The notes: generated by a model from the sequence alone, not told the origin. Shown: positions 23,730-31,721, counted from the stretch's first letter. The stretch is 42,501 nucleotides of DNA from Opitutus sp. (GCA_025361365.1 JANYAM010000041.1:1-42501); one strand, 5' to 3'. A program made the numbers and translations.

Positions 23730-25103
23730 ATGCCCGCCTTCTCCCCAGATCAACTCGCCACGTGGACCGGCGGGTCTTGGACCCGCATTCCGGGCGGGGC
23801 GGTCACGGGCTTCAACCAGGACACGCGCACGCTGAGCTCCGGGCAGGTCTTTGTCGCGCTCAAGACCGACAAGCGCGACGGCCACGATTTTCTCCATGAG
23901 GCGCAGCAGGGTGGGGCGGTCGCCGCGCTCGTCGGCCGCGAGGTCACCGGGACGACGCTGCCGCAGCTGGTGACGGCCGACGCGCTCGGCGCCTTCCAGC
24001 GCATTGCCCGTGAACACCGCCGCGAATTCCACGGCACCGTCGTCGGCGTGACCGGCAGCGTGGGCAAGACCTCGACGAAAGACCTGCTCGCGCTGTTGCT
24101 CGGGGGCAGCCCCGACGTCCTCGCCACCGAGGGCAACCTGAACAATCACCTCGGCGTCCCGCTGACACTTACGCGGCTCGACGCCTCGCATCGCGCGGCC
24201 GTCATCGAGGCCGGCATCAGCGGCCCCGGCGAGATGGCCGGCCTGGCCGAGATGATCGAGCCCGACCACAGCGTCGTCACCCTCGTGGCGCCGGCGCACC
24301 TGGAGAAACTCGGCTCGCTCGCCGGCGTGGCGGCCGAGAAAGCCCGGCTCCCCGCGGCCAACCGCGCCGGCGGTCTCGCCGTGTTTCCGATTTCCTGCTG
24401 GGCCCACGAGCCGTTCCGGGCGCTGGCCAACCCGCTCGTGCTGGTGCCGGAGAGCGAGGCGTTGACGAAGGTTTCCGCCCGCACCGTGAAATTCAGCGTG
24501 TTCCATCGCCCCGAGCGCACCGAGGTGACGTTCGAGGGCCGCCGCCGTTTTGTGCTGCGCCGCGTCTCGGCCGGCATGGCGCAGAACGCGGCGCTCGCCC
24601 TGACGCTCGCCTCCGAACTCGGCGTGAAGGATGCGGCTTTGCAAACGCGCCTGGAAAACTGGGCGCCCTCGAAGTGGCGCGGCGAGCTGCGCATGAGCGG
24701 CGAGGCCACGGTGTATTGCGATTTCTACAACGCCAACCCGGCCGCGATGACCGACGCGATCGACGCCTTCAACGGCGCGGTGCCGGCCGACCTGCCGCGG
24801 CTCTATGTGCTCGGCTCGATGGAGGAACTCGGCGTCGAGTCGGCCAACTACCACCGCGCACTCGGGCGGCTGCTGCACCTCCGCCGCGGTGACTTCCTCT
24901 TCGCCCTCGGCAGCCAGGCCGCCGCGCTCCGCGAGGGCCTGCTCGAGAACGGCAACGATCCCGCGTCGGTCGCCGTGATCACCGACGTCGCGCCTGTGCG
25001 GGAGCGCCTCGCCGGGTTCAAGGGCTCCGTTTTCCTGAAAGGCAGCCGCCGTTACCAACTCGAAACCGTGCTCGATCCACACGCTCCCGCCCATGCCCAT
25101 TGA
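23730..25103 (+). CDS. murF: UDP-MurNAc-pentapeptide synthetase MurF
   Basis: This enzyme adds D-Ala-D-Ala to the UDP-MurNAc-tripeptide in the cytosol. It has the Mur ligase layout: an N-terminal substrate domain (NQDTRTLSSGQVFVAL), the ATP loop GVTGSVGKTSTKD, NLNNHLGVPLTL, EAGISGPGEM, AHLEKLGSLAGVAAEKARL with the Lys equivalent, and YCDFYNANPAAM. The length of 457 aa is normal. It follows murE after ten bases, and its end overlaps the first of two small ORFs that lead to mraY. Confidence 0.94.
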   Translation: MPAFSPDQLATWTGGSWTRIPGGAVTGFNQDTRTLSSGQVFVALKTDKRDGHDFLHEAQQGGAVAALVGREVTGTTLPQLVTADALGAFQRIAREHRREFHGTVVGVTGSVGKTSTKDLLALLLGGSPDVLATEGNLNNHLGVPLTLTRLDASHRAAVIEAGISGPGEMAGLAEMIEPDHSVVTLVAPAHLEKLGSLAGVAAEKARLPAANRAGGLAVFPISCWAHEPFRALANPLVLVPESEALTKVSARTVKFSVFHRPERTEVTFEGRRRFVLRRVSAGMAQNAALALTLASELGVKDAALQTRLENWAPSKWRGELRMSGEATVYCDFYNANPAAMTDAIDAFNGAVPADLPRLYVLGSMEELGVESANYHRALGRLLHLRRGDFLFALGSQAAALREGLLENGNDPASVAVITDVAPVRERLAGFKGSVFLKGSRRYQLETVLDPHAPAHAH

Positions 25104-25296
25104 TTCCACCCTCTCCTCGGCGACCGGTCGTCTGCCTGCCGGGCGTGACGAAGCGTTGCGCCGCTACACCCAGCACCTCGCGGCCATCCAGCTTAAGAAC
25201 AGCCGCTGGTGCGCGCTGTTGTCCCATGGCCGGTCGGCCGTCCGCGGGAACCTGTGGTCGGCCGTCGGCCCGAAAGCCTCGCCCCATGCGCACTAG
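25093..25296 (+). CDS. Small coupled ORF between murF and mraY, 67 aa
   Basis: This ORF starts MPIDSTLSSATGRLPAGRDE, with the ATG inside the last codons of murF (11-base overlap). It ends inside the next small ORF. The middle has a charged helix (ALRRYTQHLAAIQLKNSRW), and no membrane segment is seen. The family is not recognised. Three successive overlaps (murF, this ORF, the next ORF, mraY) are the pattern of translationally coupled genes, which supports real expression. Chance openness in GC-rich DNA is the alternative. Confidence 0.45.
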   Translation: MPIDSTLSSATGRLPAGRDEALRRYTQHLAAIQLKNSRWCALLSHGRSAVRGNLWSAVGPKASPHAH

Positions 25297-25480
25297 TTTC
25301 AGCCCCACCTCCGCGGCCGCCCGACTCCTGGCCGCCCGCCCGGCACCGGCCAAGACGGACACCGGCTCCACGCCGCCCTTCGAGCCGCGCTGGTGCGAAT
25401 GGCCGCGGCGCACGCCGGCCCCGCGCCCGCGCGCGGGCATCTGGCAGACCCTGCAGCAGATCCAAGCCCGCCATGCTTAG
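25286..25480 (+). CDS. Small coupled ORF directly before mraY, 64 aa
   Basis: This ORF begins MRTSFSPTSAAARLLAARPA and is rich in Arg, Pro and Ala, with a Trp pair region (EPRWCEWPRR). It ends IWQTLQQIQARHA, possibly a short helix. It overlaps the preceding small ORF by 11 bases and the mraY start by eight (ATG at 25473, this stop at 25478-25480). No family is recognised. The overlaps suggest coupling to mraY translation, and a role in coordinating the MurF-to-MraY step is only speculation. Confidence 0.42.
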   Translation: MRTSFSPTSAAARLLAARPAPAKTDTGSTPPFEPRWCEWPRRTPAPRPRAGIWQTLQQIQARHA

Positions 25481-26588
25481 TTATCTCGCCAATTACGCGC
25501 ACGTTTGGGGACCGCTGCGACTCTTTGCGTCGCACTTGTTCCGCGCCGTCATGGCGACGGGCACGGCGTTGGTGATCGGTTTCCTCGTCGGCCCGTGGCT
25601 CATCGGCCGCTTCCGCGCGCTGAAGTTCGGCCACGGCTACATTGACGAGCGCACCGGCGCGCTGGGCGCGACCTATTTCGACAAGAAGCACACGCCGACG
25701 ATGGGCGGGCTGATTATTTTTATCGCCGTGTTTGGCAGCACCGTGCTCTGGGCCGAGCCCAATGTCTGGACCGTCGTCGCGCTCTTTGTCTACACCGCCC
25801 TGACGGTGCCGGGCTGGCGCGACGACTACCTGAAGGTCGTCCACAAGAACAAGGACGGCATCAAGTCCTGGGAAAAGATTGCCTGGCAGTCGATGGCCAC
25901 GCTGGTCGCGCTCGGCATGCTGTTGTGGCACCCGGCGAGCAAGACGAAGATTCTCGAGCTGTGGGTCCCGTTCTTAAAGACCGCGCTCATCCCCGCCATG
26001 CCTTGGTGGCTGCTGCTCGTGCTACTCTATCTTTGGATTGTCGGCTTCAGCAACGCCATCAACCTGACCGACGGCCTCGACGGCCTCGCCACGGGTTGCA
26101 CCATCACCGTGGCGCTGGTGTTCGGCATCATGGCCTACGTCGCGGATAACAGCATCGCCGCGCAATACCTGCTCATCAGCTACGTGCCCGGCACGAGCGA
26201 ACTCACGGTCATTTGCGGGGCGTTGATCGGCGCCTGCATGGCCTTCCTCTGGTTCAACTCGCACCCGGCCGAGGTGTTCATGGGCGACACCGGCTCGCTG
26301 GCGCTCGGCGGGCTCATCGGCGTCATGGCCTTCATGATCCACCAGCCGTTCACCTTGGTGATCGTCGGCGGGGTCTTCGTGCTGGAGGCCCTCTCCGTTA
26401 TTTTTCAGGTCAGCTGGTTCAAGTGGACGAAGCGGCGCACCGGCACGGGCCGGCGGCTCTTCCTTATGGCGCCGATCCACCACCATTTCCAGAAGCGCGG
26501 CTGGCCGGAGACAAAGGTCGTCCTGCGCTTCTGGATCCTCTCGCTCGGCTGCGCCCTGGCCGGCCTGGCGACACTCAAGCTTCGCTGA
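25473..26588 (+). CDS. mraY: Phospho-MurNAc-pentapeptide translocase MraY
   Basis: This integral membrane enzyme transfers phospho-MurNAc-pentapeptide to undecaprenyl phosphate to make lipid I. About ten hydrophobic helices are seen. Signature motifs are KKHTPTMGGL, GWRDDYLK with the Asp pair, NAINLTDGLDGLA, PAEVFMGDTGSLALGG and MAPIHHHFQKRGW. The 371-aa length is typical. The Arg in GWRDDYLK is slightly unusual, since most homologues have a hydrophobic residue there. The gene is translationally overlapped by the preceding small ORF. murD, the usual next gene, is absent. Confidence 0.96.
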   Translation: MLSYLANYAHVWGPLRLFASHLFRAVMATGTALVIGFLVGPWLIGRFRALKFGHGYIDERTGALGATYFDKKHTPTMGGLIIFIAVFGSTVLWAEPNVWTVVALFVYTALTVPGWRDDYLKVVHKNKDGIKSWEKIAWQSMATLVALGMLLWHPASKTKILELWVPFLKTALIPAMPWWLLLVLLYLWIVGFSNAINLTDGLDGLATGCTITVALVFGIMAYVADNSIAAQYLLISYVPGTSELTVICGALIGACMAFLWFNSHPAEVFMGDTGSLALGGLIGVMAFMIHQPFTLVIVGGVFVLEALSVIFQVSWFKWTKRRTGTGRRLFLMAPIHHHFQKRGWPETKVVLRFWILSLGCALAGLATLKLR

Positions 26589-26630
26589 TTTTCCCTCCCT
26601 CCCAACTCAACTCCTCAACTCCCTCCCACC

Positions 26631-26768
26631 ATGCTGGATGATCCCGCTGAACAACCCTTGCCCATCGTCACCGACACCCGCCTGGCTTTCGCGCCCGGCA
26701 CCCTGATCGCCGTCGGCGTCTGGGCCTGCGCCTTCGCCGCCTTTGTTGTGCTCGGGCTGCAGCCCTGA
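26631..26768 (+). CDS. Small single-helix membrane protein, 45 aa
   Basis: This ORF is open from ATG 26631. The N-terminal half is acidic and soluble (MLDDPAEQPLPIVTDTR), and the second half is a single hydrophobic helix (APGTLIAVGVWACAFAAFVV) ending LGLQP. The layout is that of a small bitopic or tail-anchored envelope protein. It lies 42 bases after mraY and 12 before the next small ORF, at the place where murD is commonly found. The family is not recognised. Clean soluble/membrane partition supports it being real. Confidence 0.5.
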   Translation: MLDDPAEQPLPIVTDTRLAFAPGTLIAVGVWACAFAAFVVLGLQP

Positions 26769-26780
26769 TCCCCCCGTCTC

Positions 26781-26963
26781 ATGCCCATCGACTACAACTT
26801 CGAGGCCACGCCCAGTTTCCGCGACGTCACCCGCACCAGCCTCATCCTGCTGCGGCAGCCGATCGTTCGCTCCCTTTCCAAGCTGCGCCGCCTCCGGAAG
26901 GGGCAGGCGGTCCCTGAGGGTCCGCTCGTGCGCACCGCCAAGACTTTCGCAGGAGTTCGCTGA
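26781..26963 (+). CDS. Small basic protein, 60 aa
   Basis: This ORF begins MPIDYNFEATPSFRDVTRTS and has a basic helical middle (LILLRQPIVRSLSKLRRLRK) that could be an amphipathic membrane-binding helix. It ends near KTFAGVR. Its stop codon lies within the left arm of the inverted repeat at 26955-27016. It follows the 45-aa membrane ORF by 12 bases on the same strand. The start (MPID) resembles that of the ORF at 25093, though this may be chance. The family is not recognised. Confidence 0.45.
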   Translation: MPIDYNFEATPSFRDVTRTSLILLRQPIVRSLSKLRRLRKGQAVPEGPLVRTAKTFAGVR

Positions 26964-27016
26964 CAGGTTCTTTATACTATCAATCGGAACCTTACCTAAA
27001 TTTGCTGTCAGCGAAC
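26955..27016. repeat. Nested inverted repeat around an AT-rich core
   Basis: gttcgctgacag (26955-26966) pairs perfectly with ctgtcagcgaac (27005-27016). Inside, aggttc (26965-26970) pairs with gaacct (26987-26992), in competition with the end of the outer stem. The 38-base core is strikingly AT-rich and includes tatact. It could be an attenuator, a processing site, a protein-binding site or the scar of a small mobile element. It overlaps the end of the 60-aa ORF. Confidence 0.7.
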
Positions 27017-27031
27017 ACCTGCTCTTCTTTC

Positions 27032-27253
27032 ATGCCGATCACCCACGACACCTATCTTTCCGCGACGTTGGCGCACCTTTGGGGCGCCCCGAGCGCCGAC
27101 CAAGGGAAGCTGTCTGCGTGGAATGGTCCGCGTCATGATCAGTCAAGCCACCGGGCCACACCACCCACGCCGGCCGGCATCGCCTTCACCGGTCAGCCAG
27201 CCGGCACCGGGGTGGGGCGACAGACTTTCAAACCCATGGGGGAAAAGCTGTGA
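27032..27253 (+). CDS. Doubtful small ORF before the LysM gene, 73 aa
   Basis: An ATG just after the inverted repeat opens a 73-codon frame that starts MPITHDTYLSATLAHLWGAP and becomes low-complexity (Pro, Thr, Gly). There is no ribosome site and no recognised family. The region 26964-27306 holds nothing else I can identify except the inverted repeat and, near 27235-27275, a weak hairpin followed by T. It is listed so that the gap is accounted for. Confidence 0.28.
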   Translation: MPITHDTYLSATLAHLWGAPSADQGKLSAWNGPRHDQSSHRATPPTPAGIAFTGQPAGTGVGRQTFKPMGEKL

Positions 27254-27306
27254 ATAACTCCCATTTTTAGATAGCAAATCTCCCACCTCAGCCCTCATAT
27301 ATCGCC

Positions 27307-28236
27307 ATGAAAATCCTCCAGATCTTCGGAGCAGTCGTCGCCGTGCACCTGCTTGCGTTTATCTTCATTTTTGCCAGCCCTGGCTGCCAGTCCGGCCCGC
27401 GCAACATTCCCACGCCCGACGCCACCGTGCCCACCGGCGGCACGGCCGAACCCGTGACGTTCACCCCCGCGGCCCCGCAGCCCGTTGACTTGGGCACCGG
27501 CTCGGTCGGCTACAATCCCGCTTCGCCCGCCGGCCACGCCGCGCCGACGCGCCCGGGTTCCGCCAACGCCGTCGCGATCACGCCCGCCAAGGCCACCGCC
27601 GAGGTTGCGCCCGTCAGCACCTACACGGTGGGCAAAGGGGACAGCCTCTGGACCATCGCGAAGAAGAATCACCTGTCCGTCTCCGAACTGGCCAAGGCCA
27701 ACAACCTGCCCGTTGGCGCCGCGTTGCAGCCGGGCAAGAAGCTCATCATCCCGGGCAAAATCGGCGCCGCTCCCGCACCGGCTCCGGTCGCGGCGGGGGA
27801 CAAGCCGCACGATCTCGGCACGCTCACCCAGGCCACGCCCGCCACGGCCAAGCCCGCGGGCGGCGAGAAACACACCGTGGCCGTCGGCGAGAGCCTCGGC
27901 GTCATCGCGCGCAAATACGGCATCACCCTCGGCGAGCTCGCTGCGGCCAACAACATCACCGATCCCTCCAAGGTCCGCGCCGGCCAGACACTCATCATCC
28001 CCGGCGGCAAGGGCACCGGCGCGAAGGCCGCGACCTCCACCTCGACGACCGCCAAGGGTGGCACGACGAAGGCGGCGGCCCCCGAGACCGCGCCGGTCAC
28101 GCCGGCCGCGACGCCGCATTTTGAAATCGCCCCGCCGCCGCCCGGCCAGGATCTCGATTCGGGTCTGAAGAACGCCAGCACCGAGGTGCCGACGATCAAG
28201 GTGGAAGACGCCAAGCCCACGCCGCCGAAGAACTAA
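27307..28236 (+). CDS. Exported protein with two LysM domains
   Basis: The N-terminal hydrophobic segment (about 5-24) ends in FASPGC. Cys27 could be a lipoprotein acylation site, but SPG before Cys is a poor lipobox, so secretion by a normal signal peptide or an N-terminal anchor is also possible. Two LysM modules follow, at 105-149 (YTVGKGDSLWTIAKKN to KLIIPG) and 188-232 (HTVAVGESLGVIARKYG to TLIIPG), separated and followed by Ala/Pro/Thr-rich linkers. LysM binds GlcNAc-containing glycans, so this is likely a peptidoglycan-binding envelope protein. No catalytic domain is present. Its place in the dcw cluster before ftsW suggests a role at the septum. Confidence 0.85.
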   Translation: MKILQIFGAVVAVHLLAFIFIFASPGCQSGPRNIPTPDATVPTGGTAEPVTFTPAAPQPVDLGTGSVGYNPASPAGHAAPTRPGSANAVAITPAKATAEVAPVSTYTVGKGDSLWTIAKKNHLSVSELAKANNLPVGAALQPGKKLIIPGKIGAAPAPAPVAAGDKPHDLGTLTQATPATAKPAGGEKHTVAVGESLGVIARKYGITLGELAAANNITDPSKVRAGQTLIIPGGKGTGAKAATSTSTTAKGGTTKAAAPETAPVTPAATPHFEIAPPPPGQDLDSGLKNASTEVPTIKVEDAKPTPPKN

Positions 28237-28248
28237 CCGAGCACCACC

Positions 28249-29403
28249 ATGGTGGGTTCGCCGAGCGCCGCTGTTCTTCGCCGACCTCTCACGATCACCC
28301 CCGCGAGCGTCATTGTCGTCTGTGTGGCGGCCTTAGTCTCGCTTGGGCTCGTAGTGTTGTTTAGCGCGAGCTCGCCCATCAAGGGCGGGCCCTACGCCTA
28401 CCTCTACAAGCAGTTCATCTTCCTCGCGCTCGCCATCGGCGCCGGCTGGCTGGTCGCCATCGCCGACCTCGAGCACCTGCGCAAGTTCGCCTGGGTCGTC
28501 GCGGCCATCTCGCTCGTCTCGCTCGTGCTGGTGCTGTTCACGCACCCGGTCAACGGCAGCCGCCGCTGGCTGGGTATCGGCGGTCTCGGCTTGCAGATGA
28601 CGGAGTTCGCCAAGCTCGCGCTGGTCTTCTCGCTCGCGCACTACCTGGCGGTCAACCAGAGCCGGCTCCATGACTTCTGGCGCGGCTTCGTGCTGCCGCT
28701 GGCGTGGATCGGGGCCTTCGCACTGCTGGCGATTGTCGAGCCGGACTTCGGCGCGGCGATGCTGCTCGGTGCGATCGGGGTCATCCTGTTGTTTCTCGCG
28801 GGGGCCCGGCTGAAATTCCTCCTGCCGTGCATCGGCACGGCGTTGCTAGGCTTCATCGTGCTGGTGGCCAACAATCCCGTGCGCCTGCAGCGCGTGCTTT
28901 CCTTCCTCGACCCCGAGGCCAACCGCCAGGGCACCGGCTACCAGCCATGGCAGGCGCTGCTCGCCTTCGCTGCGGGCGGCGTCGACGGCGTCGGCCTCGG
29001 CAACGGCCGTCAGCAAAATGCGTTTCTGCCCGAGGCGCACACCGACTACATCTTCGCCATCATGGGCGAGGAGATGGGCCTCATCTTCACGCTGCTTACC
29101 GTTATCCTCTTCGTGACGATCTTCGTCGCGGGCCTGATGCACGTGCGCCGCGCGCCGAACCTGTTCCAGTTCCTGCTCGTGACGGGCTCCGTGCTCCTTA
29201 TCACGCTCCAGGCGATCATCAACCTTGGCGTCGTCACGAGCCTGCTCCCGTCGAAGGGCATGTCGCTGCCGTTCATCAGCGCGGGTGGTTCGAATCTGCT
29301 CCTGATGGGCCTGCTGGTTGGCGTCATCATCAATTCCCAGCGCACGTGGGAGCGGCCGAAGCCGCTGGTGCGGAAACGCTCGCTCACGGAGGTGATCGCG
29401 TGA
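28249..29403 (+). CDS. ftsW: Septal peptidoglycan glycosyltransferase FtsW (SEDS)
   Basis: This is a SEDS-family polymerase with about ten transmembrane helices. Motifs include NGSRRWLGIGGLGLQMTEFAK, VEPDFGAAMLL with the catalytic-type Asp, GTGYQPWQALLAFAAGG, LPEAHTDYIFAIMGEE and the C-terminal LPSKGMSLPFISAGGSNLL. The length is 384 aa. It works with FtsI to build septal wall and belongs to the FtsW branch by its neighbours. The start follows the LysM gene by 12 bases without a Shine-Dalgarno motif. Confidence 0.95.
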   Translation: MVGSPSAAVLRRPLTITPASVIVVCVAALVSLGLVVLFSASSPIKGGPYAYLYKQFIFLALAIGAGWLVAIADLEHLRKFAWVVAAISLVSLVLVLFTHPVNGSRRWLGIGGLGLQMTEFAKLALVFSLAHYLAVNQSRLHDFWRGFVLPLAWIGAFALLAIVEPDFGAAMLLGAIGVILLFLAGARLKFLLPCIGTALLGFIVLVANNPVRLQRVLSFLDPEANRQGTGYQPWQALLAFAAGGVDGVGLGNGRQQNAFLPEAHTDYIFAIMGEEMGLIFTLLTVILFVTIFVAGLMHVRRAPNLFQFLLVTGSVLLITLQAIINLGVVTSLLPSKGMSLPFISAGGSNLLLMGLLVGVIINSQRTWERPKPLVRKRSLTEVIA

Positions 29404-29407
29404 GAGC

Positions 29408-29515
29408 GAAATCCCAAAGGCCAGACGCCAATTTCCAAACAAACTCCCAATGTCGGAGGTTTGTCGGGAATTCGGCCCTTTGTTTGGCGTTTGAGATTTG
29501 GCGTTTGGAGTTTTC
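29408..29515. repeat. CCAAA/TTTGG-rich inverted repeat between ftsW and murG
   Basis: The left half has aaatcccaaaggcc, acgccaatttccaaac and aaactccc; the right half has gtttggcgtttgagattt and ggcgtttggagttt, which are roughly complementary. It fills almost the whole 127-base gap. It resembles the element at 5340-5409 in word content and differs from the GC-rich flanks. Confidence 0.65.
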
Positions 29516-29530
29516 CACGGAGGTGGGTTC

Positions 29531-30661
29531 ATGAGCCGGTTCATCATCGCCTGCGGCGGCACGGGCGGCCACCTCTCGCCGGGCATCGCGCTGGCCGAGG
29601 CGCTGATGGCGCGCGGCCACACCGTCACGCTCTTCATCAGCCACAAGAAGGTGGACACCCGCCTGGTCGAGAAATACCCGCACCTGCCCGCCGAGCGCGT
29701 GCCGAGCGCGCCGTTCGGCTGGCGGCCTGACGTGCACCTGCGGTTTCACTGGAAACAGACGCAGGGCCTGCTCTTCAGCCTGCGCTTCATGCGTGCGACC
29801 CGGCCGGACGCCATCATCGGTTTCGGGGGCTTCACCAACGCCGGCGTGGTCCTGGCGGGCCGCTTGCTTGGCATCTCGGTCGCCTTGCACGAGGCCAACC
29901 GCGTGCCCGGCCTCGCCATCCGCGTGCTCTCGCGCTTCGCCGCCCGCCTTTATCTTCCACCGGGCGTCCGCCTCCCGGGCATACGCGGGGTTGTGGTCCG
30001 TCACACCGGCCTGCCGGTGCGCAATGAGATCACCCGCCTGCCGCGCGACGAGGCTCGCGGCCGGCTCCGCCTGGATCCCGCGCAGAAGCTGCTGGTGGTA
30101 CTCGGCGGCAGCCAGGGCTCCGGCAACCTGAACCAGTGGGCGGAGCAAAACCTCGCGACGCTCGCGCACGAGGGCGTCCAGGTTTACTGCGTCACCGGCC
30201 TCGGCAAGGGCAGCGAGGGCGTGCGCGAGTTGCACGGCAAGAGCGGCCAGGTGGTGCGCAGCACGTTCGTGGCTTTTTCGGACCGCGTGGGCGTGCTGAT
30301 GTCCGCCGCCGACCTCGTGCTCAGTCGCGCCGGCGCCGGCACGCTGGCCGAGCTGGTGCGCTGCGAGACGCCGGCCGTCCTGATTCCCTATCCGCACGCC
30401 GCCGACAACCACCAGTGGGCCAACGCCTCGTATTTCGAGCAGCAGGGCGGCGGCGTGGTGATCGCCGACCATGCGGTGGCGGGCCTGCACCAGGAAGTGC
30501 TCGATGTCATCTTCAACGACTGGCTGCTGAACAAATTCCGCCTGAACCTGCACCGCATGTCGCAGGAGAACAGCATCGACACCATCGTGCATGACCTGGA
30601 GAGCCTCGCGTCGGGCACGCCGCCGCCGGGCCACCTGCGGCCGGTGCCTTCCGCCACATGA
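29531..30661 (+). CDS. murG: UDP-GlcNAc:lipid I GlcNAc transferase MurG
   Basis: This enzyme makes lipid II from lipid I at the inner face of the membrane. The GT-B fold is visible: the N-terminal glycine loop CGGTGGHLSPGIALAEAL, GFGGFTNAGVVLAGRL with LHEANRVPG, the second-domain start VVLGGSQGSGNLN, and the UDP-GlcNAc binding segment SRAGAGTLAEL followed by IPYPHAADNHQWANA. The length of 376 aa is typical. The start ATG 29531 has ggagg seven bases upstream, a rare clear ribosome site here. murC usually follows murG in this cluster but is absent. Confidence 0.95.
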   Translation: MSRFIIACGGTGGHLSPGIALAEALMARGHTVTLFISHKKVDTRLVEKYPHLPAERVPSAPFGWRPDVHLRFHWKQTQGLLFSLRFMRATRPDAIIGFGGFTNAGVVLAGRLLGISVALHEANRVPGLAIRVLSRFAARLYLPPGVRLPGIRGVVVRHTGLPVRNEITRLPRDEARGRLRLDPAQKLLVVLGGSQGSGNLNQWAEQNLATLAHEGVQVYCVTGLGKGSEGVRELHGKSGQVVRSTFVAFSDRVGVLMSAADLVLSRAGAGTLAELVRCETPAVLIPYPHAADNHQWANASYFEQQGGGVVIADHAVAGLHQEVLDVIFNDWLLNKFRLNLHRMSQENSIDTIVHDLESLASGTPPPGHLRPVPSAT

Positions 30662-30680
30662 ATGCCATCCACTACTTCTT

Positions 30681-30734
30681 TGTAGGGTCGGCGCTAGTCG
30701 CCGGACCGGTCCGCCGGCAAGCGGCGACCCTACA
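30681..30734. repeat. Two-hairpin palindromic repeat between murG and murB
   Basis: Outer arms tgtagggtcg (30681-30690) and cgaccctaca (30725-30734) enclose two hairpins, cggcg/cgccg around ctagt and cgccg/cggcg around gcaag. It has the same design as the element at 38521-38570 and fills most of the 82-base gap. Confidence 0.8.
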
Positions 30735-30743
30735 TTCCAGCAG

Positions 30744-31721
30744 ATGAGCGCCTTCGCCAAAGTCCCGGACCTGGAGCTGCGCGAGGCCGCGTGGAATGAA
30801 TTCGTCGCGGCCGTCCGCCCGCTGCTGACGCCGGCGACCAAGTTCACCGAGCGCGAGGTGCTCGGCCCGAAGACGACGATGCGCGTCGGCGGCCCCGCGC
30901 GGGTCTACGCCGAGCCGGCCAGCGCCGCCGAATTACGCCACCTGCTCGTCGGGGCGCACCGCCGCGGTCTGCCGGTGCTGATGCTCGGGCGCGGCTCCAA
31001 TCTCGTGATTCCCGACGCCGGCGTCGACGGACTCGTCCTCAACCTGGCGCACGAACACTGGCAGAGATTCGAGCCGCAGCCGGACGGTCGGATCCGCGTG
31101 GGCGCCGGGCTGCGGTTGAAAAACCTCTGCGGCCTCGCCACGAAGGCCGGCCTCAAAGGCTTTGAGTTTCTCGAGGGCATCCCGGGCAACGTCGGCGGCG
31201 CCCTGCGCATGAATGCCGGCGCCATGGGCGGCTGGATGTTCGATGTTGTCGCGGAAGTTGAAGTGATGAGCTTTGCCGGCGAACTGCGCGTCCTGCAGCG
31301 AAGCGAGATGCAAGTTGATTACCGGCACTGCGCGGAGTTGCACGAGGCCATCGCGCTTGGCGCCGTGCTGAAACCGGCCGCGAGCGCCGAGGCGAACGAC
31401 ATCCGCCGGCAGATCGACGTCTACCAGAAGAAGCGCGTCGAGTCCCAGCCGCGCGAGCCGAGCGCCGGTTGCATCTTCAAGAACCCGCCGGGCAACTCCG
31501 CCGGCCGGCTCATCGACGAGGCCGGGCTCAAGGGCGCGCGGGTGGGGGACGCCGAGGTCTCGGCCGTGCACGCCAATTTCATTGTCAACCGCGGCCACGC
31601 GACCAGCGCCGACATCATCGGCCTGGTCCGCCAGATCCGCGCCCGGGTGAAGAGCGCGAAAGGCGTCGACCTGGAACCCGAGGTGCTGCTCTACGGGCAG
31701 GAATGGAAGGACGTATTATGA
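30744..31721 (+). CDS. murB: UDP-N-acetylenolpyruvoylglucosamine reductase MurB
   Basis: This FAD/NADPH enzyme reduces enolpyruvyl-UDP-GlcNAc to UDP-MurNAc. The FAD-binding region shows VGGPARVYAEP, LMLGRGSNLVIPD and FEFLEGIPGNVGGALRMNAG. The substrate domain has the catalytic-loop region PSAGCIFKNP and the C-terminal VHANFIVNRG and LEPEVLLYG. Cys stands where the E. coli enzyme has the proton-donor Ser229. The ATG at 30744 gives 325 aa. The stop overlaps the ddl start (ATGA). Confidence 0.93.
   Translation: MSAFAKVPDLELREAAWNEFVAAVRPLLTPATKFTEREVLGPKTTMRVGGPARVYAEPASAAELRHLLVGAHRRGLPVLMLGRGSNLVIPDAGVDGLVLNLAHEHWQRFEPQPDGRIRVGAGLRLKNLCGLATKAGLKGFEFLEGIPGNVGGALRMNAGAMGGWMFDVVAEVEVMSFAGELRVLQRSEMQVDYRHCAELHEAIALGAVLKPAASAEANDIRRQIDVYQKKRVESQPREPSAGCIFKNPPGNSAGRLIDEAGLKGARVGDAEVSAVHANFIVNRGHATSADIIGLVRQIRARVKSAKGVDLEPEVLLYGQEWKDVL

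Noticed and set aside
25093-27253. Small ORFs as decayed remains of murD
   Set aside because: None of the translations shows a Mur ligase motif such as the ATP loop GTNGKTT or the C-terminal domain, so they are not treated as pseudogene pieces.
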